Of a stretch of DNA of 64,000 nucleotides, positions 25,389 through 33,335 are shown one piece after another. Each line of letters starts with the position of its first letter. Positions within the stretch are counted from its first letter, which is position 1. The stretch spans positions 13,409 through 77,408 of the forward strand of contig RFXC01000001.1 in assembly GCA_009921765.1 (NCBI GenBank). The letters are read 5' to 3'. This DNA comes from Betaproteobacteria bacterium. GTDB lineage: Bacteria > Pseudomonadota > Gammaproteobacteria > Burkholderiales > Burkholderiaceae. The notes beneath the pieces are model-generated. The model was not told the DNA's origin. It saw only the letters and a list, made by a program, of their open reading frames with translations, and made no database searches. The translations under genes and the position numbers were made by a program.

Positions 25389-26581
25389 CAGAGTTCCTCG
25401 GTGGTCGCGTCGTAACGGAACAGCCAGTCGTACCGGTCTGAGATGCGATTGCCGGCCCACTCGCGTTCGATGAAGCGCCGGCCCTCATCCGGGTCGGCGA
25501 GCAGCGGATTGTGAAAGCGCCACATGTTTGCCGCCGCGCCCGCCACCACTTTCGTGGTGCGTTCGAGCCGCGCGCGCTCGAAGCGCTGAAGCGCCTCGTC
25601 CGGCGGGAAATCGGCAACACACCGACCCAGCATGTAGCCGTCTTCAATTGCCATCACCGCGCCCTGGGCGAGGAAGGGCAGCATGGAGTGAGCCGCGTCG
25701 CCCAGCAGTGTGACCCGGCCCACACTCCAGCGCTCAAGTGGCGCCCGGGTCATCAGGGCCCATTTGTTGGGCGCGTCGATCTGGCCAATGAAGTGCTGAA
25801 TGTCTTCGTGCCAGCCTGAGAAATCACGTGCCAGTTCGGTTTGTGAGCCGCGATGGCTCCAGGACTCCACCTGCCAGTCGGCGCGCTCGAGTGCGCCGAC
25901 GAAATTCATGAGGCGACCACTGCGAAGCGGATAGTGAACGATATGGCCACCCGGGCCTACCCAGTTCGAGCCCACCATGCGCGCCATGTGTGCGGGTAGC
26001 CGCTCCATGGGGATGACTGCGCGCCATGCGACGACGCCGCTGAATTGTGCGCGATCGGGGCCAAACAGACCCTGCCGGACGCGCGAATGAACACCGTCCG
26101 CCCCCACCAGCAGTGAGCCGCTGACGCGCTCACCCGACTCCAGCATGAGCGTGACGCCCTGCGGGTGCTGTTCGAAGCCAGCCACGCGCGCACCCAGGTG
26201 GAGCGCATCGGGCTTGAGCGCGGTCACGGCCTCGGCGAGCACCTCGAGCAAATCTGGCCGGTAGACAGTGAAATACGGAAAGCCGAATCGTTCGATCGAG
26301 AGCGGCCCGAGGTCAAAGAGCTTCCATGTTTCGCCGCTTTGCCAGTGCCGGATCTCCTTGCCCTGTGCTTCGCATGAGCGCGCGCTCAGCGCGTCGGCCA
26401 CGCCCAGCGCGTGGAGCACGCGTGTGCCGTTGGCCGATAGCTGAACCCCGGCGCCCACCTCCTTGAGTTCGGTTGCCTGTTCATAAACATCGACGTCAAT
26501 GCCCCGCTGTAGGAGCGAAGCGGCTGCGCACAGGCCGCCCACGCCGGCGCCTGAAATCACTACGCGGAGAGACTTTTGCAT
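25388..26581 (-). CDS. FAD-dependent aromatic monooxygenase (salicylate / 3-hydroxybenzoate 6-hydroxylase type)
   Basis: A 397-residue class A flavoprotein hydroxylase. It has the Rossmann GAGVGG motif (11-16) with the ribose-binding Glu in VDVYEQA, the DG motif VGADGVHSRVRQGLFG near residue 160, and the GD motif RVTLLGDAAHSMLPFLAQGAVMAIEDG near 285-310. The single-component layout fits NAD(P)H-dependent para- or ortho-hydroxylases of hydroxybenzoates and related N-heteroaromatics. It is transcribed first in a three-gene set with a Bug receptor (one-base overlap) and a P450. The exact substrate is unknown, and no ring-cleavage gene adjoins it. Confidence 0.88.
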   Translation of the reverse strand: MQKSLRVVISGAGVGGLCAAASLLQRGIDVDVYEQATELKEVGAGVQLSANGTRVLHALGVADALSARSCEAQGKEIRHWQSGETWKLFDLGPLSIERFGFPYFTVYRPDLLEVLAEAVTALKPDALHLGARVAGFEQHPQGVTLMLESGERVSGSLLVGADGVHSRVRQGLFGPDRAQFSGVVAWRAVIPMERLPAHMARMVGSNWVGPGGHIVHYPLRSGRLMNFVGALERADWQVESWSHRGSQTELARDFSGWHEDIQHFIGQIDAPNKWALMTRAPLERWSVGRVTLLGDAAHSMLPFLAQGAVMAIEDGYMLGRCVADFPPDEALQRFERARLERTTKVVAGAAANMWRFHNPLLADPDEGRRFIEREWAGNRISDRYDWLFRYDATTEEL

Positions 26582-26664
26582 CGTTGAAGCATGACGGTCG
26601 CGGCGCGCGGATCAGGTTGACGGCATGTGCGTGGCCCGCTGGTGAAAACACTGCAACTCGGCGC

Positions 26665-28509
26665 TTACTTCTTGGCGGCCAGCATCGCATCGGTGAGCAG
26701 GCGCGCCAGCCGGTTGCCCAGGTAGTCGGCCAGCACCTTGTGCGTCTGTGAGCTGGGGTGCACGCCGTCGGCGAACACGTAGGTGGCGTCGGCGCCGGCG
26801 GTGCGCAGCGTGCCGACATTGGAGGCCACGGTGTTCGGAGTGGAGCAGTAGAGCGAGCTTGGGTTGTTGGGATCGTCAAACTGGGCAGTCGCTGCGATCT
26901 TGTTGATTCCGCAGGCCGTGCTGGCGAGCGCCTTGCTCGCGTCGGTGTCGACGGTCACCTTGAAGCCGTAGTCTGCTGGCTTGGTCAGGACAGCGGTAAG
27001 GATCTCGTTTGGATCGACAAACACGATGTTCTGCGCCTTGAGTGCCGTTGCAAGCGTGCCATTGAACACCTGAAGCGACAGTGCGCTCAGGCCGGCCGCA
27101 CTCGCCGCGCCGCTCGCTACGCCCGACGGGGTTTTGCCCATGTCGGGAAGGCCGATGACCACCAGCGCACTGGCGTTGGCGGCCTTCAGGCGGGCGGCCT
27201 GCTCTGCCAGCTGCATGGCGGCGGCGCCCACCGCTTCGGCTATCGCCTGCTGGCTTTGCCCGCTCTGAGCCTGGATGAAAATATCGTTGGCACCAGCGAA
27301 GACGACCACCAGGTCACCAGCCTTGAACTTGCCCTCGCCAGGGCTGCCAAGGTGGATGTCGATCTGCTCCTTGACCGGGATGGTGGACGCGGCGTTGAAC
27401 GCGCTGGTACGGTCATAGTTCGTCGCGCCCGCGGCGGTACCCCGATTGCCAATTCCGGGCTGCAGCGAAACGCGCGCACCGCCCTGTGCGTAGTTGGTGC
27501 AGGTGCTGCATCCCAGCTGCAACAGATTTGCCGATGGTTGCGCGCCGCCCATCAGCATCGCGGGCTTGATCGCGTACCCGTACGAGGCTGCGAGATGCTC
27601 GACCCACACCTTGCCAGGATTGGTGGTGAACTTGCCACCCCAGATCGAGGCAGATTCCAGCGCAGCGAGCGGCTGCGCGGTGGGGTCGAACCGCGGTTGT
27701 CCTGACGCTGCATAGGACGCCCATACCGTATAGGTGCCGCCATCGGTCAGGCTGTCGCCAAACGCGATCACGCGCTTGATGGGTTTGATGTCGCCCACGT
27801 CATTGGCGTTGAATTCCTTTTTTGTCGCCTTGGCAACGAAGCCTTGAATGTCGTCGAGCGATTTGCTTGTGGTGCGCAGCGCGAGCTGTACATAGTCGAG
27901 CTGGGCATCGATCGGATCGCCGAACTTGAACGGGGCGGAAAGCGGGTCGTACGCGGCCAGGTCAATCTTTGGGTTGACGCTCTTCAGGACATCGTTCACG
28001 CTGGTTTTCGCCGCGGCGAGCTTGGCCGGCGTGAGCTGCTGCGCCTTGGCCGCATCAAATCCGCTCGAAAAGAGCTTCTTGATCCCGTCGGTATTGGTGG
28101 AGCCGGTGGCCTCGACCGCAATCAGATGGGTAATGGGCGTGACATTGGTGCGCCCGTCGTCACTGCTCGCAATGGAGAAGAAGGATTCGGTGACCGCAAC
28201 CCCGTTTGCTGTGCCGCCGGTGCTTTGCACGAGGTAGGGGCCGAACCCGAGAACGCCCAGCGCCTCACCGCGAGGAATTGTGACGGTGCCGGTTTTTGCG
28301 GTATCGACCACCTGCAGCATGGCGCCGTTCGAGCCCTTCAGCGTGACGGTTGCACCGAGGACCGGATAGCCCGAGGAGACGGAGACCTCGAGGGCTCCCG
28401 GAACATTGGTATTGCCGGAATCCGAGCAGCCGGTGAGCAGGAGTGATGCCGCAAGCGAGAAGGCGAGGGTGGCCTGCAAGGCGGATCGGCGAAAAGCTTT
28501 GGGATTCAA
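26665..28509 (-). CDS. SGNH/GDSL-family lipoprotein esterase
   Basis: A 614-residue exported hydrolase. The frame is open far upstream, but the best start is a TTG at 28509 (GGAG with a seven-base spacer). It opens a lipoprotein signal ending LLLTGC near residue 27. Residues 30-240 are an extra N-terminal region with a carboxypeptidase-regulatory-like beta domain (SSGYPVLGATVTLKG) and an alpha-helical part. The GDSL domain follows: block I IAFGDSLTDGGTY, the oxyanion GGAR and GAND segments, and block V FADGVHPSSQTHKVLA with the Asp-His pair. It is probably an outer-membrane-associated esterase or lipase for polymers or lipids. It lies upstream of the FAD monooxygenase gene with an 83-base gap. 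Confidence 0.85.
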   Translation of the reverse strand: MNPKAFRRSALQATLAFSLAASLLLTGCSDSGNTNVPGALEVSVSSGYPVLGATVTLKGSNGAMLQVVDTAKTGTVTIPRGEALGVLGFGPYLVQSTGGTANGVAVTESFFSIASSDDGRTNVTPITHLIAVEATGSTNTDGIKKLFSSGFDAAKAQQLTPAKLAAAKTSVNDVLKSVNPKIDLAAYDPLSAPFKFGDPIDAQLDYVQLALRTTSKSLDDIQGFVAKATKKEFNANDVGDIKPIKRVIAFGDSLTDGGTYTVWASYAASGQPRFDPTAQPLAALESASIWGGKFTTNPGKVWVEHLAASYGYAIKPAMLMGGAQPSANLLQLGCSTCTNYAQGGARVSLQPGIGNRGTAAGATNYDRTSAFNAASTIPVKEQIDIHLGSPGEGKFKAGDLVVVFAGANDIFIQAQSGQSQQAIAEAVGAAAMQLAEQAARLKAANASALVVIGLPDMGKTPSGVASGAASAAGLSALSLQVFNGTLATALKAQNIVFVDPNEILTAVLTKPADYGFKVTVDTDASKALASTACGINKIAATAQFDDPNNPSSLYCSTPNTVASNVGTLRTAGADATYVFADGVHPSSQTHKVLADYLGNRLARLLTDAMLAAKK

Positions 28510-28677
28510 GGCATGTCTCCTTTGTTGGTCGTCTTCGTGCGTCCACGGTTCGCTGGCCTGAAGGTTAATCCGGAACGTCGCCTTCGTACAGTCAGCGCGT
28601 CCCGTCTCCCGAATTCTGCGACCCGGGCGCGCTCGCCGATGTGGCATAGTCGACCCCGCCATGCTGCACGCCGTTTC

Positions 28678-30003
28678 ATGACCGCCGTCGTTGCCGACAC
28701 CGGCTCGTTGATCGAGAGCCGGTATGCCTGGCTGCGGCTGGCTGCAAGTCTCGCATTCATGACGTTGTCGAGCTGCGGCATGTATGCCATCGTCGTGGTG
28801 CTGCCTGCGGTACAGAGCGAGTTCGCGGTCGATCGCGCGGGCGCGTCCTTGCCCTACACGCTCACCATGATCGGTTTCGGCATTGGTGGCGTGGTGATGG
28901 GAAGGGTGTCCGATCGATTCGGTGTGCGGGTGCCGCTTGCCATTGGCTCGGTGACGCTGGGCCTGGGTTTTGTGGCGGCCGCCCACGCGCCGGGGCTGCT
29001 CAGCCTGTCCATCATTCAGGGCGTATTGATCGGGTTTCTCGGCACCGCTGGCGGATTCTCGCCGCTCATTGCCGATGCGTCGCTCTGGTTCAACCGTCGC
29101 CGCGGTATTGCGGTTGCCATCTGCGCGAGCGGCAATTACCTCGCCGGCACGGTGTGGCCGCCGATCGTCCAGGCGCTGGCCGAGAGCTGGGGATGGCGAT
29201 CCACCTACATCGGCCTGGGCGTGTTCTGCCTGGTCACCACGCTGCCATTGCTTGCCATGTTCCGGATCCGGGCGCCGCTTTCCGATGCGGGTTCCGCTCC
29301 GGCTGCTCGCCCGGGGCCGGGAGGCGGATCGGAGCAGGCCGCGCCTCGCGCCGGGGAAGCTGTTCGCCCGGGGCCGGCGGCGGGCCCCGTTCAGCCCGGG
29401 AGCGCTCGTCCTTTCGGCATGCCCGCGAACCTCGTCATGGTCCTGCTCTGCGGAGCAGGGGTGGCCTGCTGCGTGGCGATGTCCATGCCGCAGGTGCATA
29501 TCGTGGCGTACTGCGGCGACCTTGGCTATGGCAGCGCCGCCGGCGCGCAGATGCTGTCGCTCATGTTGGGCTTTGGCATTGTGAGCCGGCTGATTTCGGG
29601 ATGGGTGGCTGATCGGATCGGGGGCCTGCGCACCCTGCTCGCGGGCGCGGTGCTGCAGGCGGTCGCGCTCTCACTCTATCTGCCGTTTGACGGCCTGGGT
29701 GCGCTGTATGTGATTGCGATCCTGTTTGGGTTGTTCCAGGGCGGAATCGTGCCTTCTTATGCGCTGGTGGTGCGCGAATATTTTCCCGCGGCGGGTTCGG
29801 CTACCCGCATCGCGCTGGTGATCAACTCGACCCTGCTCGGCATGGCCCTGGGCGGCTGGCTGTCGGGAAGTATTTTTGACCTCACCGGCTCGTATGACGC
29901 GGCGTTCGTGAACGGCATTGTGTGGAATCTGTTTACCGTGCTGGTGGCGGTTGTTCTGCTCAGGCGCAGTCGGCTTGGCAGGCAAGCGCCGATCGCGGCC
30001 TGA
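28678..30003 (+). CDS. MFS transporter (oxalate/formate antiporter-like, OFA/MCT group)
   Basis: A 441-residue carrier with about twelve transmembrane segments. Family motifs include GRVSDRFGVRVPLAIG (the MFS motif A region after helix 2), and SLWFNRRRGIAVAICASGNYLAGTVWPP, typical of monocarboxylate/oxalate-formate-like members. The cytoplasmic loop between helices 6 and 7 is a low-complexity Gly/Pro/Ala stretch that contains a 14-bp direct repeat (29307-29320 and 29364-29377). The ATG at 28678 is the first start close to the membrane region. It is divergent from the SGNH esterase and followed by tRNA-Gly. A substrate such as an organic acid is inferred only from the subfamily. Confidence 0.82.
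   Translation: MTAVVADTGSLIESRYAWLRLAASLAFMTLSSCGMYAIVVVLPAVQSEFAVDRAGASLPYTLTMIGFGIGGVVMGRVSDRFGVRVPLAIGSVTLGLGFVAAAHAPGLLSLSIIQGVLIGFLGTAGGFSPLIADASLWFNRRRGIAVAICASGNYLAGTVWPPIVQALAESWGWRSTYIGLGVFCLVTTLPLLAMFRIRAPLSDAGSAPAARPGPGGGSEQAAPRAGEAVRPGPAAGPVQPGSARPFGMPANLVMVLLCGAGVACCVAMSMPQVHIVAYCGDLGYGSAAGAQMLSLMLGFGIVSRLISGWVADRIGGLRTLLAGAVLQAVALSLYLPFDGLGALYVIAILFGLFQGGIVPSYALVVREYFPAAGSATRIALVINSTLLGMALGGWLSGSIFDLTGSYDAAFVNGIVWNLFTVLVAVVLLRRSRLGRQAPIAA
29307..29377 (+). repeat. 14-bp direct repeat within the MFS gene loop region
   Basis: TCGCCCGGGGCCGG occurs at 29307-29320 and again at 29364-29377, 57 bases (19 codons) apart and in frame. Both copies encode an R-P-G-P stretch in the central cytoplasmic loop. 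The spacing suggests that the loop grew by an in-frame duplication that later diverged. Confidence 0.7.
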
Positions 30004-30045
30004 TCGGCTAGCGCGCCTGGCTGGCACCTCGGATCCGCGTTCCGC

Positions 30046-30051
30046 TACAAT
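30046..30051 (+). promoter_or_regulatory. Candidate -10 box of the tRNA-Gly promoter
   Basis: TACAAT lies 10 bases before the mature tRNA, followed by a G+C-rich discriminator (GGCGCC), which is typical of stable-RNA promoters under stringent control. A weak -35 candidate TGGCAC is at 30022-30027, 18 bases upstream. Confidence 0.45.
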
Positions 30052-30061
30052 TCCGGCGCCT

Positions 30062-30135
30062 GCGGGTGTAGTTCAATGGCAGAACCTCAGCTTCCCAAGC
30101 TGATGACGTGGGTTCGATTCCCATCACCCGCTCCA
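30062..30135 (+). tRNA. tRNA-Gly (anticodon CCC)
   Basis: The 74-base gene folds as a full cloverleaf. The acceptor stem GCGGGTG pairs with CACCCGC. The D arm is GTTC/GAAC. The anticodon stem TCAGC/GCTGA encloses the loop TTCCCAA, giving anticodon CCC, which reads GGG. The T arm is GTGGG-TTCGATT-CCCAT. The 3' CCA is encoded. It lies alone between the MFS gene and the convergent phthalate-decarboxylase-like gene, whose stop is only three bases away. Confidence 0.97.
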
Positions 30136-30137
30136 GA

Positions 30138-31028
30138 TCAGTCAATCAGCGTCGCAGGGTGAAAGAACGACTCGAGCGGCAGACGCTCTCTCGTGAGCCC
30201 CTGGCGGTGCACCATGTCAATCGCATGGTCAAGGTGCGGCCGCACCTGCGAAAGCCCACGCGGGTGCGCAAGCTGGTCTGCTTCTGACAGATTGCTGCCA
30301 GCGCTCTCCCCAAGAAGCGTCATCATTGCCTTCGGGAAGTCGGGATGCGCCTCCACCAGTGATCGTTTGAGTACGATCATGTGGTTGATCTGAATCACCC
30401 GGTGCCGCGCGTACCAGTCGCGGCTGTCCTGCACGGGGTCGGCAAACACCGGTTTGATGTGCGGCTTGTCGGCGGGTGGCGCACCGAGCACGGCCGCATC
30501 GATTTCGCCCGCCTCGAGCATCTGCAGCATGTCGCGCGACGGGTCGGCCCGCTCGGTCCAGGGCGGGTCGCGCCACTGCTCGACATGCGCGTCTTCAAAC
30601 GTGATCCAGCGGTTGTCCTGCGGCGCAATGCCGTGATCGCCCTGCAGCATGCCCCGGATCCAGGTCACGGTGGTGACGCAGTAGGAGCGCACCCCGATTC
30701 GTTTGCCGCGAAGGTCCTGGGGCCGAAGATGCCCGCGCCGGCTGTCAAACATCAGAAACGGATGTTGAAAACGGCTGACGATCACAGCGGGCAGCAGTAC
30801 CAGCGGAATGCCCGCGTCAAAGGCCTGCAGAAAGGTGACGATGGCCAGTTCGGAGACGTCGAATTCAAGATTTCGCACCGCTCGCTTGAACGCGGTGTTG
30901 GGTACCTTCACGTCGGCAAAATCGAACGCGTAGCGACCCGGTGAGACCTGGCCACTCAGAAGCCGATGCGTGATCGGATAGTCGCCGATCATGGCCTTGA
31001 GTTGAACGGGGGAGGGTTGGATAGTCAT
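30138..31028 (-). CDS. 4,5-dihydroxyphthalate-decarboxylase-like / solute-binding-like protein
   Basis: A 296-residue protein related to the Pht5/4,5-dihydroxyphthalate decarboxylase family, which shares the periplasmic-binding-protein type II fold. Typical stretches are ADVKVPNTAFKRAVRNLEFDVSELAIVTFLQA near residue 40-70 and the LRGKRIGVRSYCVTTVTWIRG segment near 110. An HIKPVFADP-to-WYARHRVIQINHMIVLK block lies near 195-225. No signal peptide is visible, which argues for a cytoplasmic enzyme over a receptor. It lies 73 bases downstream of a Bug receptor gene on the same strand, so it may decarboxylate what that receptor delivers. Which benzoate-type acid is used is unknown. Confidence 0.75.
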   Translation of the reverse strand: MTIQPSPVQLKAMIGDYPITHRLLSGQVSPGRYAFDFADVKVPNTAFKRAVRNLEFDVSELAIVTFLQAFDAGIPLVLLPAVIVSRFQHPFLMFDSRRGHLRPQDLRGKRIGVRSYCVTTVTWIRGMLQGDHGIAPQDNRWITFEDAHVEQWRDPPWTERADPSRDMLQMLEAGEIDAAVLGAPPADKPHIKPVFADPVQDSRDWYARHRVIQINHMIVLKRSLVEAHPDFPKAMMTLLGESAGSNLSEADQLAHPRGLSQVRPHLDHAIDMVHRQGLTRERLPLESFFHPATLID

Positions 31029-31101
31029 CGCCTGCAGCGTGGTGTTGGCCCGAAGAACGCGAACCGAATCGGGTTGGCTCGCGTCCCCAGGACGGAACCG
31101 C

Positions 31102-32109
31102 CTATTCGAGTTTCAGATTGAGGCGCGAAATGATGCCCGACCAGCGCTGCAACTCCGCCTGCACCAGTTGATCAGCCTGCGCGGGCGTGTTTTTCATGGT
31201 TTCAAGCCCGAGTTTGTCCAGCGCGTTGATGGTGTCGGGGTCATCAAGCGATCGCTGCAGCAGGTCGTTCAGGCGGCGCATGATCGCGGGCGGGGTCTTG
31301 CCTGGCGCCACCAGAATGTAGGTGGACTCGAACACGTAGCCTGGAACGCCGGACTCTGCGATGGTGGGCAGATGCTCCCATCCCTTCATGCGCTTTTCGC
31401 CAGTGACCGCAAGCGCCACCAGCCGGTTGTCCTTCAGCAGCGGCAGCGCAAGCGTGGGGCTTGCGAACGCCACCGGTACCCTGCCCTCGACCAGGTCGGG
31501 CACGGTTGCAGACACGCCCTTATAGGGGATGTGCTCCAGATCGACCCCTGCCAGAGCCTTGAAGAGTTCGGCGCCCAGGTGAGGGTTGCTGGCGAGCCCC
31601 GCGGAGGAAAAAGAAATCTTGCCCGGAGCAGCCTTGGCGCGATCGATCAGTTCCTTTACCGACTTCACGCCGAGCGAGGGCGCCACCACCAGAAAATTCG
31701 AGCTGCGGCTGAACACGCCAACCGCTGACATGTCGGCAACCGCGTAGCCCGCGGTGTTGGGACGCAGCATCGGGGCGAGGGCATGGCCCAGCGTGCCGTT
31801 CAGCACCAGCGTGTAGCCATCCGGCGCGGAGCGTGCGGTAGCCGCGGTGCCGATGGCGCCGCCCGCGCCCGCGCGGTTCTCGACCACCACCGGCTGCCCG
31901 CCCGAAGCGGTCATGTGCTTGGCGATGGCGCGGGCCATCATGTCGGTGGGGCCACCTGCCGTATAGGGCACGATGATGGTGATCGGACGCGTGGGGAAGT
32001 CCTGCGCGAGGGCGGTGGTTGACACGCCGGCCGCAGTTGCAACGATCAAGCCGGCAGCGCTGGCTGCCATCACGACGCGCCGTGCTGGCGCGGGACTGGA
32101 ACGGGACAT
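31102..32109 (-). CDS. Bug-family (TctC-type) periplasmic solute receptor
   Basis: A 335-residue receptor. The signal peptide spans about residues 1-35 (ending TTALA), then FPTRPITIIVPYTAGGPTDMMARAIAKHM, VVVENRAGAGGAIGTAATA, PDGYTLVLNGTLGHAL and HIPYKGVSATVPDLVEGRV, all family-typical. A strong ribosome site TAGGAG precedes the ATG. It sits 69 bases downstream of another Bug gene and upstream of the Pht5-like gene, forming a three-gene - strand set. Its transport membrane subunits are not in this window. Confidence 0.93.
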   Translation of the reverse strand: MSRSSPAPARRVVMAASAAGLIVATAAGVSTTALAQDFPTRPITIIVPYTAGGPTDMMARAIAKHMTASGGQPVVVENRAGAGGAIGTAATARSAPDGYTLVLNGTLGHALAPMLRPNTAGYAVADMSAVGVFSRSSNFLVVAPSLGVKSVKELIDRAKAAPGKISFSSAGLASNPHLGAELFKALAGVDLEHIPYKGVSATVPDLVEGRVPVAFASPTLALPLLKDNRLVALAVTGEKRMKGWEHLPTIAESGVPGYVFESTYILVAPGKTPPAIMRRLNDLLQRSLDDPDTINALDKLGLETMKNTPAQADQLVQAELQRWSGIISRLNLKLE

Positions 32110-32178
32110 CTCGGTCTCCTAAGGTGCTTGGTGTGATGGGTTGGGCGTCGGGTCAGAGGCGCGCCTGCTGACGGGCTT

Positions 32179-33171
32179 TCAGTCTTCCTTCAGTCCGGTT
32201 GCCTTCACGACGCGAGTGTAGCGCTCGAGCGTCTGGCCGAGGAGTGCCTGTGCGCGAGCCCCATCCTCGAGCCCCGGTGTCAGATCGAGCGATGTCATCC
32301 GTTCGCGCAGCGCCGGATCGGCCATTGCGTTGGCGAGCGCCGCGGAAAGCGTGGCGGCAACCGAAGCCGGCGTACGGGCCGGCAGTGCCACCAGATAAAG
32401 CGATTCCTGTGCAAGCGCCGGGTAACCGAGCTCTCCGACGGTGGGCAGGTCGGGCAGCAGCGGCGAACGACGGCTGGCGGCGGTCGCCAGAGCCTGCAGT
32501 TTTCCAGCGCGGATGTGTGGGAGCAGTCCGGGTGTGCTGATGATTGCGGCGTCGACCTCGCCTGCCACCAGTGCGGTGACGGCCGGGGCATTGCCGCGGT
32601 AGTGAACCGGCGTGGCCTGTACCGATGCAGCATCGGCCAGTACGGCGGCCGCCAGGTGCCCGGGACTGCCCGGGCCTGCGGTCGAAAAATTGAGTGGCCG
32701 ACTGCGTCCGCGTGCAATGAGTTCGGCCAGCGTGCGGACACCGGTTGAGGGGTGCGCTGCCACGGTGAGGCCGCTGGTGCCCAGCATTGCGACCCAGTTC
32801 AGGTCCTCAATCCGTACACCGGCCTGGGGCCGCATGGCGCGTGCGATCGTGAACGGTGCATCGATACTCATCAGCACGGTGTAACCGTCAGGCTGGGCGC
32901 GTGCGACGTTGGCCGCACCGATCTCGCCTGCCGCGCCGGTGACGTTTTCAACCGCGAAGGGCTGGCCGAGAAGGTTGGTGAGCTGACCGGCCACCTGCCG
33001 GGCCAGGATGTCCAGTGGGCCTCCAGCGGGGAAATTCACCACCATGCGGACCGGTCGTGTAGGCCAGCTCTGGGTTTGCGCCAGCGCGGGCCATGACAAC
33101 AGGGCCGCCGACGACGCGGCGAGACCGGCAAGGGCCCGGCGACGGGTGGAGCAGGCTGATGGGGGCTTCAC
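32179..33171 (-). CDS. Bug-family (TctC-type) periplasmic solute receptor
   Basis: A 330-residue receptor with a signal peptide (about 1-32, ending PALA), then WPTRPVRMVVNFPAGGPLDILARQVAGQL, FAVENVTGAAGEIGAANVARA and PDGYTVLMSIDA. A PVHYRGNAPAVTALVAGEVDAAI block replaces the usual HIPYKG with HYRG, so ligand contacts may differ from the neighbouring paralogue. It starts with GTG at 33171, supported by AGGAGG nine bases upstream. It heads the - strand set with the second Bug gene and the Pht5-like gene, and is divergent from pepN. Confidence 0.9.
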   Translation of the reverse strand: MKPPSACSTRRRALAGLAASSAALLSWPALAQTQSWPTRPVRMVVNFPAGGPLDILARQVAGQLTNLLGQPFAVENVTGAAGEIGAANVARAQPDGYTVLMSIDAPFTIARAMRPQAGVRIEDLNWVAMLGTSGLTVAAHPSTGVRTLAELIARGRSRPLNFSTAGPGSPGHLAAAVLADAASVQATPVHYRGNAPAVTALVAGEVDAAIISTPGLLPHIRAGKLQALATAASRRSPLLPDLPTVGELGYPALAQESLYLVALPARTPASVAATLSAALANAMADPALRERMTSLDLTPGLEDGARAQALLGQTLERYTRVVKATGLKED

Positions 33172-33221
33172 GAAGTACGTCCTCCTGGTTGGCGGTTCCC
33201 ATGCGCCCTAGCTAAAGAGCA

Positions 33222-33320
33222 TCAGATCATCGCGACATGGGGGCAGGCGCTGAATCTTGACCCCGGGGCGCGAAGGTGTCCAGTGATGACCCGTTTGTCG
33301 AGAGCCTAGAATGATCTGAT
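33222..33320. repeat. 10-bp inverted repeat in the pepN / Bug divergent intergenic region
   Basis: ATCAGATCAT (33222-33231) and its exact reverse complement ATGATCTGAT (33311-33320) flank the region between the two divergent starts. The second arm overlaps a TAGAAT hexamer (33307-33312) that could be a pepN -10 box. Function as regulator half-sites is possible but unproven. Confidence 0.4.
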
Positions 33321-33335
33321 CAAAGGAGCTTGCGC

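Noticed and set aside
28512..29499. A 330-codon upstream extension of the SGNH esterase frame, covering the MFS gene start
   Set aside because: The lipoprotein signal begins at the TTG at 28509 with a good ribosome site. The extension is polar, Arg/His-rich and antisense to the MFS gene.
30062..30135. tRNA-Gly as an integration site for a mobile element
   Set aside because: No integrase, no repeated tRNA 3' end and no change of gene style nearby were seen.
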